Of a DNA stretch of 40,762 nt, positions 16,124 to 23,900 are shown in pieces. Positions within the stretch are counted from its first letter, which is position 1, and each line of letters begins with the position of its first letter. The stretch covers positions 1-40,762 of the forward strand of contig AUXH01000105.1 in assembly GCA_000482145.1 (NCBI GenBank), written 5' to 3'. The translations under genes were made by a program, and so were the position numbers. Source of the stretch: Strigomonas culicis (taxonomy: Eukaryota > Euglenozoa > Kinetoplastea > Trypanosomatida > Trypanosomatidae). Below the pieces are notes generated by a model. The model saw only the letters and a program-made list of their open reading frames with translations, searched no databases and was not told where the DNA came from.

Positions 16124-16498
16124 CACAAGCCGCTGTAGTAAGAAAAAGAATCACTACTACTACTACTACTACTACTACAACAACAAAAGAACGTTTAAAC
16201 GATAGAAACATCAGATCACATCAACAGCTCACTATTCTTTCCCTGGATTCCCCATCTTTTGTTTTTGGAGCATTTTTTTTTTTTGGCTTCGTACGCTTTG
16301 CGCTTTTGGGTTTCCCAATAAAGATGCCCTCGCCCGTGTATGTTTGTTTTTGTTGACTTACTCTTTTCTTCCTCCTTGTCGCTTTTGGTTGTTCTCTAGT
16401 AGGATCCATTTAATTGAGCGCGTTTATTTCTTAGCGTATCTATTTGTTTCGTTTTCTTATAATTATTTTTTCTCTCCCTGATTTCCGTTAAAAAAAAA
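16124..16498 (+). promoter_or_regulatory. Intergenic region: (ACT)8 microsatellite and trans-splice signal for NOP58
   Basis: An (ACT)8 repeat at 16153-16178 continues into AAC repeats. Pyrimidine-rich DNA at about 16350-16397 is followed by AG 16398-16399, predicting a NOP58 5'UTR of about 100 bases that ends in nine or more A directly before the ATG. An earlier T run at about 16274-16284 is probably 3'UTR. Confidence 0.55.
16153..16178 (+). repeat. (ACT)8 trinucleotide repeat
   Basis: Eight ACT units followed by AAC units, 30 bases after the stop of the TMEM164-like gene. Confidence 0.92.
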
Positions 16499-17794
16499 AT
16501 GGTGTACGCACTTCTGGAGTTGCCTGCCGGCGTGGCCCTCTTCAAGGTGAGCGGCGACCAGCAGAAGCTCAAGGCACTGCTGCACTTCAAGAGCACGACG
16601 GACGCCCTCGAGACGACGACGCAGCTCGTCAACGGCGAGCTCTCCAAGCCGGTGCGCAAGTTCCTCAAGAAGAACTACTTAGAGAAGGAGGTCTCCGAGG
16701 AGCTAGCGGTGGCGGACCCGAAGCTGGCGAAGGCGATCAAGGAGACCCTCTCCATCTCGTGTGTGTTCGGCGATGAGACGCTCGCGACGTTCCGCCAGCT
16801 CAAGAGCAACATCGACTCCCTCCTCGAGGACGTGACGACGGAGCAGCTGAACCAGACGGCGCTGGGCCTGGCGCACAACCTGAACCGCTACAAGCTCAAG
16901 TTCTCGCCGGACAAGGTGGACATGATGGTGGTGCAGGCCGTGTCGCTGCTGGAGGACCTCGACAAGGAGATCAACAAGTACGCCATGCGGGCGCGCGAGT
17001 GGTACGGGTGGCACTTCCCGGAGCTCGGCAAGATCGTGAACGACAACCTGATGTACTCCAAAATAGTGCTCGCGATGAAGACGCGCTTCAACGCGCGCGA
17101 CACGGACTTCTCGGACTTCCTTGAGGAGGAGATGGAGCACAAGGTGAAGGACGCGGCGATGGTGTCCATGGGCACGGAGATCGCCGAGGAGGACCTGGAG
17201 AACATCAGCCGCCTCTGCAAGGAAGTGGTGGCAGCCTCCAAGTACCGCGAGCAGCTGTCTGCCTACCTCTCGTCGCGCATGCAGACCATCGCGCCGAACC
17301 TGACGACGATGGTCGGCGAGCAGATCGGTGCGCGGCTCATCCAGAAGGCGGGCTCGCTGCTGACGCTCGCGAAGTACCCGTCGTCGACCGTGCAGATCCT
17401 AGGCGCCGAGAAGGCCCTCTTCCGCGCCCTCAAGCAGCGCCAGGCGACGCCCAAGTACGGCATTCTCTACAACGCCTCCGTGGTCGCCAAGGCGGCGCCG
17501 GCGCACAAGGGCACCATGTCCCGCGTGCTCGCCGCAAAGGCCTCTCTTAGTGCCCGCATCGACTCCTTCGGCGAGGGCGACAACGCACCGGCGCTGGAGT
17601 ACCGTAGCAAGGTGGAGGGCCGCCTCAAGGCGTTCGAGGAGGGCATCACGTACGGGAAGAGCGGCAACGCGCGCGGCGCCGGCGCGGGCTTCAAGCAGCG
17701 CGGCGGCGGCGGCTTCGGCGGCGGTGCAGGCGGCGGTGCCGGCGCGGGCTTCAAGCGCCCTCGCGCGGACAACCAAGGATTTAATCGCCAGTAA
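16499..17794 (+). CDS. NOP58: Nucleolar protein NOP58 (box C/D snoRNP core)
   Basis: NOP58 heterodimerises with NOP56 and positions fibrillarin on box C/D snoRNAs for rRNA 2'-O-methylation and processing. Trypanosomatids use an unusually large set of these snoRNAs. The 431-residue protein has the NOP5 N-terminal domain (1-65), the coiled-coil region (about 95-230) with LGLAHNLNRYKLKFSPDKVD and REWYGWHFPELGKIV (166-180), and the NOP domain (about 230-355) with SMGTEI, IAPNLTTMVGE and GAEKALFRALK. MxLAHSLSRYRLKF-type spacing favours NOP58 over NOP56. The C-terminal 40 residues are Gly-rich with AGAGFK repeated around an RGGGGFGGG stretch, instead of the Lys-rich KKE/D tail of yeast and animals. 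Its SNU13 partner is upstream in the same polycistron. Very secure. Confidence 0.96.
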   Translation: MVYALLELPAGVALFKVSGDQQKLKALLHFKSTTDALETTTQLVNGELSKPVRKFLKKNYLEKEVSEELAVADPKLAKAIKETLSISCVFGDETLATFRQLKSNIDSLLEDVTTEQLNQTALGLAHNLNRYKLKFSPDKVDMMVVQAVSLLEDLDKEINKYAMRAREWYGWHFPELGKIVNDNLMYSKIVLAMKTRFNARDTDFSDFLEEEMEHKVKDAAMVSMGTEIAEEDLENISRLCKEVVAASKYREQLSAYLSSRMQTIAPNLTTMVGEQIGARLIQKAGSLLTLAKYPSSTVQILGAEKALFRALKQRQATPKYGILYNASVVAKAAPAHKGTMSRVLAAKASLSARIDSFGEGDNAPALEYRSKVEGRLKAFEEGITYGKSGNARGAGAGFKQRGGGGFGGGAGGGAGAGFKRPRADNQGFNRQ

Positions 17795-18489
17795 AGAGTA
17801 TGTGATATCACACACACACAAAAAAAAGAGTAATTACAAACAAGAAAACACAAACAAAAGAGGAAGGAGAAAGAAGAAAACAATTAATCATAATCGCAAT
17901 CTCCTCTTTTATTCTGTTTTGCTTTGAGTTCTGTATCTTGGCTTTTACTTATTTTGGAGTTTCACCTACGCTGTGTTGTGCGTTTGATTGTTCTTTTTTT
18001 TTTCTGTTTTTTTTTTCTGCAAAGGAAAGTAGTTTTTTTTTTCACTCTTTCGTACTAATCACCACAAAAAAGAAAAAAAAATATTGAAATACAGGCTTCA
18101 TTTTTTCTCCTTTTTTTTCCCTTTCAAACAAACCGTAAGCATAAATCGTTAAACAATAACAGTCACGTTTTCTTCATGAATAATTAAAAAAAAACTTAAA
18201 AGTAGCAATAATAACGGACCGTGCTTGTCCAAGTAGGAAGCAACGTCATAATAATTTAAAACAATACTATTAAAAAAGAAAAATAACAGAAGAAGACCAT
18301 GTGTGGCAACGTATATGTGGGTTCATCGTTTTTCCTTCTTTTGAAAGATCACCTATTCTCTTCTTTAAGACTACTCGTCTCTCCGGATCTATCTCTCTCA
18401 CTTTTTTTTTCTTTTTCGAATTCCCTTATAGTGCATAGACGTGTTGCCGACTTTTACATCCATACGGACGTACACACCGACAGGATCGG
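17795..18489 (+). promoter_or_regulatory. Long AT-rich intergenic region with trans-splice signal
   Basis: This 695-base gap is strongly AT-rich with many T and A runs of eight or more (about 17993-18035, 18064-18080, 18108-18120, 18185-18195). Near the 3' end a pyrimidine tract at about 18380-18427 is followed by AG 18430-18431. A 64-codon frame from 18299 lies before the acceptor and is treated as noise. I found no box C/D or tRNA pattern. Confidence 0.5.
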
Positions 18490-19686
18490 ATGAGGGCGAC
18501 CGCGCTGCGCCGCTCACTGGTGAGCCTGTACAACGGGCTGGAGATGGGGCGCAAATACATCTCGCTGGGGGGCTGGTGCGGCCCCGCGCTGCTGCTCGGC
18601 AAGCTCGGGCTGCGGACGGAGGCGTACCCACTCGACTTCAGCCGGTGCACCATCGATGGCGTCATCCACTTCATCCGCAACGGCTTCGGGGAGGGGTTCT
18701 ACCCGCCGGGCCCGCGGCCGTATCGGCCGGAGTGCGTTGGCATCTACGTGCTGTTCCGCGGGCAGCACACCGCCTTCGCGCACTTTGACCTCAACAGCGC
18801 AGAGGTGCAGCAGCACTTCGAGACCAAGTTCAGCCGCTTCAACGCGCTGATCGACGCCCCGGCGAAGCCGGTGACGTTCTTCCGGACGGTGACGGCCCGT
18901 CACCCGCAGGAGGAGCTGCAGTACGCAGCGGCCCTCGAGGAGGCCATCGCACAGCGCAACCCTGCACTGGACTTCCGACTCGTGTTCATGGTGCACGATC
19001 AGGGGCTGCGCGCGCGCGCGGTGGAGCTGGCGCCGCTGTCGCTGCGCGCGTCGCTGTGGGCGCTGAGCTACAGCAAGGACGCGCAGCACTCGCTGTTCGA
19101 CCGCTGCGAGGCCGCCTACCTGGACGTCGTCATGCACAGTGTGGACGAGGAGAGCTGGCCGGCGGTGCCCGGCGCGCCGCCGCGGCCGGTGGGCATGCGC
19201 GAGGCGGAGTACGACCCGGACGGTCAGCTGCTGCGCGCCGACGCGGCGCTGCGCGCGGCGGACGTGCCGGTGCGGGCGCTCACGGCCGACCAGTTCCCGT
19301 GGCGGAGCCACGACAACTTGGCGCTCATCGACGGCGTGGCGAGTGTCGGTGGCACCTGCGCGGGCGTCGGCAGCACCCGCATGGTCGCGCTGCCGAGCGG
19401 CCCGCCCGCGTGCGGGTACTGCGGCAGCCGCAGCTACCACTTGGCGGGCCGCCCCGTCACGACTGGCAGGCCCTTCACCGACGACGAGGACCAGCTGCTG
19501 CTCGTCCACCTGTACAAGATCCTCAGCGGCGGGGACAAGGTGGAGGCCGTGGAGCACCTCGCGCACGAGATGAAGCGCGGCGCGTATGAGGTGATCTGCC
19601 GCATCCAGTTCCTCACCAACTCTAGCACCAAAATCACAGATGACATCACCCCACACCTTTCTCCAGGAGACGGCTCTCCTATGTAA
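18490..19686 (+). CDS. DUF1796 putative papain-like cysteine peptidase with CxxC and SANT-like C-terminus
   Basis: The 398-residue protein opens with the DUF1796 signature: YISLGGWCGPALLL (candidate nucleophile Cys30), GLRTEAYPLDF (41-50) and a following helix-rich region, with FRTVTARHPQEEL near 130-145 and LVFMVHDQG near 164-172. The family is predicted, by fold, to be papain-like cysteine peptidases; activity and substrates are unknown to me. The C-terminal third differs: a CGYCG pair (Cys308, Cys311) and, at about 329-376, FTDDEDQLLLVHLYKIL followed by helices ending in VICRIQFL. This resembles a Myb/SANT three-helix pattern in which one of the usual Trp positions is Phe and the others are not evident. 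ATG 18490 is the first after the acceptor; Met19 is an alternative start. The DUF1796 call is fairly secure; the SANT-like reading is tentative. Confidence 0.78.
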   Translation: MRATALRRSLVSLYNGLEMGRKYISLGGWCGPALLLGKLGLRTEAYPLDFSRCTIDGVIHFIRNGFGEGFYPPGPRPYRPECVGIYVLFRGQHTAFAHFDLNSAEVQQHFETKFSRFNALIDAPAKPVTFFRTVTARHPQEELQYAAALEEAIAQRNPALDFRLVFMVHDQGLRARAVELAPLSLRASLWALSYSKDAQHSLFDRCEAAYLDVVMHSVDEESWPAVPGAPPRPVGMREAEYDPDGQLLRADAALRAADVPVRALTADQFPWRSHDNLALIDGVASVGGTCAGVGSTRMVALPSGPPACGYCGSRSYHLAGRPVTTGRPFTDDEDQLLLVHLYKILSGGDKVEAVEHLAHEMKRGAYEVICRIQFLTNSSTKITDDITPHLSPGDGSPM

Positions 19687-19845
19687 GCTTTATCCACTCG
19701 TTCGTTTGTGTGTTTGAGTTCCTGTCACCCATACGTGCTGGCGTATGTACTTTGCTGCCATTTTTGCGTCCCTCGCGCGTGGGCACCTTCACCCACTGAC
19801 CCACTCTGCTCCCCACCCTCTCTTGGACCGCCAGTTCCCTCTCAT
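19687..19845 (+). promoter_or_regulatory. Short intergenic region with trans-splice signal
   Basis: A C/T-rich stretch at about 19797-19831 is followed by AG 19833-19834, only about 11 bases before ATG 19846. This gap is GC-richer than others in the window. Confidence 0.5.
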
Positions 19846-20604
19846 ATGCAAGCGTGGGCCTGTCAGCGGCGCTTCACGCCCGCACAGCTCGAGGCGGTCT
19901 TCCACGCCTTAGCGCACGGCCACATCTTCTGTGAGCGCGGCCCGCTCGCGCGCTTCTGCCGCCGGCGCGCCGCGTCGCCCGGGGGCGGCCGCGTGCACGT
20001 GGAGGTCCCGCTCGCGGAGGTGGCGGCCCTGCGGCCGCGGCTGCCGCCCGAGCTGTGGCGCGCGTACGCGGAGCTCCACGCGGCGGCGGAGGCGCACCTG
20101 CAGGCGCGGCTGCGGGCGTGCGCGCTGCCGCCCGCCGACGTCGCGGCGCTCACCGGCTCGCTGCCGCGCCGCTCCGTGCTACGGCTGCTGCGCTACGATG
20201 GCGGCGTGGGCTGTCGCCCGCACGTGGACCCCGGCCTGTGCACGGCGCTGCTGCTCGGCTCGGCGGGCGGGCTCGAGGTGAACACGACGGATGACGTCGC
20301 GGCGACCGGCGCCGGCCTGCTGGGCAACTACCGCTGCGACGGCGAGGGCGCGGCGGGCTCACCGCTGGACGCGCTGCCGCACTGGTTGGCCGTCGCGCCC
20401 ACGGCGGCGAACGCCGGGGCGGACTGCGTCGTCCTGAACAGCAACTTTCTCTCGGTGCTCTCGAAGGGCCAACAGCGGGGCGTGCTGCACCGCGTGCGGG
20501 CGGACTGGGGCACTGGCGCGGCTGCGGAGGCGGTTCGGTATAATGTGGTCGTGGAGCTGCGGCCCGGCAACCCCAAGCTGTGGTACCGCCGCGCACGGGA
20601 GTGA
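19846..20604 (+). CDS. 2-oxoglutarate/Fe(II)-dependent oxygenase, isopenicillin-N-synthase-like
   Basis: The 252-residue protein carries the 2OG-Fe(II) oxygenase core. RYDGGVGCRPHVDPGLCTAL contains the HxD iron ligands (His126, Asp128), followed by a glycine-rich GGLEV strand. The distal ligand is His215 in GVLHRV, and the 2-oxoglutarate-binding Arg is likely Arg231 in VRYNVVVEL. The order and the LGSAGGLEV segment are of the plant ACC-oxidase/IPNS type rather than prolyl-4-hydroxylase or AlkB. At 252 residues it is shorter than the usual ~300-350, because the N-terminal DIOX_N-like part is reduced. The in-frame extension to 19708 precedes the acceptor, so ATG 19846 is used. The substrate is unknown, and nothing in the neighbourhood suggests one. 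The protein is very rich in Ala and Arg, reflecting extreme GC bias. Confidence 0.85.
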   Translation: MQAWACQRRFTPAQLEAVFHALAHGHIFCERGPLARFCRRRAASPGGGRVHVEVPLAEVAALRPRLPPELWRAYAELHAAAEAHLQARLRACALPPADVAALTGSLPRRSVLRLLRYDGGVGCRPHVDPGLCTALLLGSAGGLEVNTTDDVAATGAGLLGNYRCDGEGAAGSPLDALPHWLAVAPTAANAGADCVVLNSNFLSVLSKGQQRGVLHRVRADWGTGAAAEAVRYNVVVELRPGNPKLWYRRARE

Positions 20605-20904
20605 GGCGTGGGCACGCACGTCGCGGTTGTACACTTTCATCATCTCAAGTATACCTAAGCTTTCTGTTCATTGGGACAAGAACACCCACCCACACCCACA
20701 CACTGAACAGGACATCATACATCTATGCTGGCAGTGCACTATATCGCGGTTCTTTTCTTTCCCTTTCCTTCTGTTCTCATGCAAACACTAGAGTAGTGCT
20801 TCAAGTACTTAAGTTCTCAACTTTTGTTTCTTCTTCTCAAACATCATATCTTTATTTTTCGTTGTGAATATTCTTTTTTGTGTGTGTTCTATTCTGCGTC
20901 TGTC
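20605..20904 (+). promoter_or_regulatory. Intergenic region with trans-splice signals for the UBR gene
   Basis: Pyrimidine-rich DNA at about 20745-20780 is followed by AG 20790-20791. A second T-rich tract (20817-20860) follows but has no AG before the ATG at 20905. The in-frame Met at 20824 is possible but would add a hydrophobic Phe/Ile-rich leader unlike the family, so ATG 20905 is preferred. Confidence 0.5.
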
Positions 20905-23900
20905 ATGGAAGCGAGCACGGCATCCTTCCTGGATCTTCCAGTTGAGGAAATGGTGGTGCTCATGCCCTCGAAGGAAAAGGCCGCGTTGCTTCGGGCGAAC
21001 ATCGAGAAACTGCGCAGTCTGGTGAGCGTTGGACTCGACCAGCTGCGGAACCCATCGCACACAGATGCCTTGTTGAAGGCACAAAAAAAACCAACCCTTA
21101 TTTACTGGCTCTTCGCCACCTCCAGTGGGACTGACAACGGCGTTTATTTTCGGCACCAGCTCGCCGCGCGCTCGACCGTCTGCGGCCACTACTTCGGGTC
21201 GCGGGAGATGGTCGCCTCGTGCGCGGACTGCGCAGCCGATGGGACGTGTGTCATGTGCATGGCGTGCTTTCGCGACTCGCCCTGCAGCGGGCACCGCTAC
21301 CGGATACACATGAGCGGCGGCGGCGGCATGTGCGACTGCGGGGACCCCAGCGCGTACAAGCCGGAGTCCTTCTGTTCCCGCCACACGGGCACCAGCGCTG
21401 CCGCGGACCCGCTCGCGCACATCAGCGCGGACGACTTAGCGTGGATGTCGGAGGTCTTTCACGGCGTGGTCAAGGCGCTGGCGATGCTCGTGGCCCGCGT
21501 CCAACCGAGCGACCCCAACGCGCCGACGGAGGAGGACGCGAGTGAAGAGAACTTTCAACTGGAGTGGCTCCTGGGCGTGGTGAAGCTGGCCGCGAAGTAC
21601 CTCGTCGACTGGGCCAACGCGGGCGACGCCGGCAAGCGTCTGTTGGGCAACGCGCTCCTGGACACCATCCTGTGCACACCCGCAGGGGGGAAGAACGAAC
21701 GGAAGCTGTCCTGTCTAGAGAGTCTCTTCTGGTGTAGCATCTACAACGTGAAGCTGCAAAGCAAACTCCACGAGATCTATGCGGTCTGTCTGTCCGACCC
21801 GCTGTTCCGCACCCCTTTTGCGGCGCTGCTGCTCAAGTACAGTGAATATGTGTGCATGATGTCGAAGAAGGGCGCCGACCAGGAGAACCTGTCCGTGCAG
21901 GTCTTCACCAACGCGGATGTAGTGCGCGCGTTGATGACGGAGCCTTCGTGTTACAGCAGCTACAGCCCGGCCTGTGACACCGTGCTGCACCGCGTTGTGC
22001 TCTGCGTCTTCGTGACACTGAACCTCATCGTGCGCACGGCAAAGAAACAGGAGGAAGAAGAGGAAGAGGAAGAGGAGGAGGGCGGGTCCCCCATAGATAC
22101 CGTTGATGGCATCCCTTTCCAAATCGAGACGGAGCAGCACCGTTACCCTCACGCCGTATTGAGTGATTTTCTGCACCTTCTTTCGACGGCCCCGGAGGTG
22201 GCGATTGGCCTCTTTGCTTCGCGAACTGCGTATCGTGGACTTCTGGAGAGCTTTAAGATCATAAGCGCCAGCTCCGACATAGCAGAAAACCAGTCTCTGA
22301 AATCGAAGTACATACCGACCCCTTTTTTTCTGTCCAATTCCTTCTCTCGGTTGTTTCTCATACTGCAGCGCTCGCTGCATAGCCTCATCGCAGCGCTCGA
22401 CCGCATCCCGCCGGGCGCGGCCGACGTCATGGGGGAGCTGAGCACGGCACTGCAGGTGTCGCCGCGACTCTTCGATGCGCTCGCGCTGTCGACGTCCTTC
22501 GACACGACGCCCTTCCTCACAGACGAGCGACAGCCGCCGCGCGTCCGGTCCAGAGTGGCTGCGTTTATAGAGGCCACCCGCGTGCGCGACCCGAGGGATG
22601 CCCTGTTCCTGCCGGACCGCGTCACGGCGGACCGGACGTCGTCTGTATTCGTGCACGCGCTCTTGCAGGAGACAGTCCGGCAGCTGGAGCCCTTGATGCG
22701 GCAGCAGGTCGCCGCGCTCACGTGCCGCAACCGCGCGCTGGTGCTGTCCTGTAGAGAGGAGAGCCGGCACTGCGCCGGCGACGTGTACATGTACGACGGC
22801 GGCAGCCCGTGCCGGCACCGCGTGCTCATGGCCAACGTCCTCGCGCGCTGGCTGGCGACCGTCGCGCGCGCGTGGATGTGCGCGCAGGACGGCCGCGAGC
22901 CGTCGCGTCTCTACGGGGTCGGGGCAGGGGCCGGTGGTGACGCGCTGCAAATGGACGGTGGCGGTGCCGCGGAGCTCGCACCGGAGCTGTTTGCGGACCA
23001 CGTCCAGCGGCCTGTACACAACATGGTGAAGTCCTCCTTTCTGCATCAGCGAGATCCCAGTTTTGTTAGCTTCTTGTTTGACACCCTTGTGATGCCGTCC
23101 GTCTTCTGTGCTCGCGTCGACGTTGGTCTGATGCGCGCGGAGGAGACCGCCATGCTGACTGCAGAGCAGCTTTACCGCCAGGAGAAGCGTCAGTGCGGCT
23201 ACGCGAATGACATCTACTCGCTGCAGCTGCTGACACTCGTCCTGCGCCCACAGGACTTCGTCCTGCGCCTGCTGCAGCGCTTCTCCTTCGGCCGCAACGC
23301 GACCAGCGAGACGGAGGCGAGCGGCGCGCAGCGGCGGAAGCGCGAGGAGGAGCGGCGCGACCGTTCGGGTGCCCACGCCGCGCAGCACGTCCCTCCGGGC
23401 CTCCCCTCCTTCTTTCGCCTGCTCCTCACCATCGTCCTGGACACCTCCAAGGCGAGCACGGACGATGACTACTCCGTCGCGAACCTCACGCGCGAGGTCG
23501 CCATGACGCTCACGACGAAGCCGCTGCACTACTCTACCGTGGAGGAGGCCGTGTGGATGTCGTCCAGCGAGTCGAACAAACAGAGGGAGCACCTGGACGT
23601 GAAGCTGCCGCAGGTGCTGAGCGCCGTGGCCGTGCGCGAGAAGGCAAAGGACGGCTCCGTGTTCCGCATCAAGGACGTGGCGACGTGGGAGCAGGTGGTC
23701 AACTTGTACCACTCGAGCGTGTACGACTTCACGTACGACAGCATCTACGAGACGTACAAACAAATCTGCGTGGCCGACCAGCGGCGTAAGAAGGGGCAGG
23801 CCGACCCGGCGAGGGATGCGCCGCACGTGCCGCCCCCGCTGCTGCGCACGCGAGAGACCTACGCGGAGCTCATACCCTCCACGCGTGCGCTGCTGCACAC

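Noticed and set aside
18299..18493. 64-codon open frame before the DUF1796 gene
   Set aside because: It begins before the predicted splice acceptor (AG 18430-18431), overlaps the real start and encodes hydrophobic/Ser-rich sequence typical of T-rich spacer DNA.
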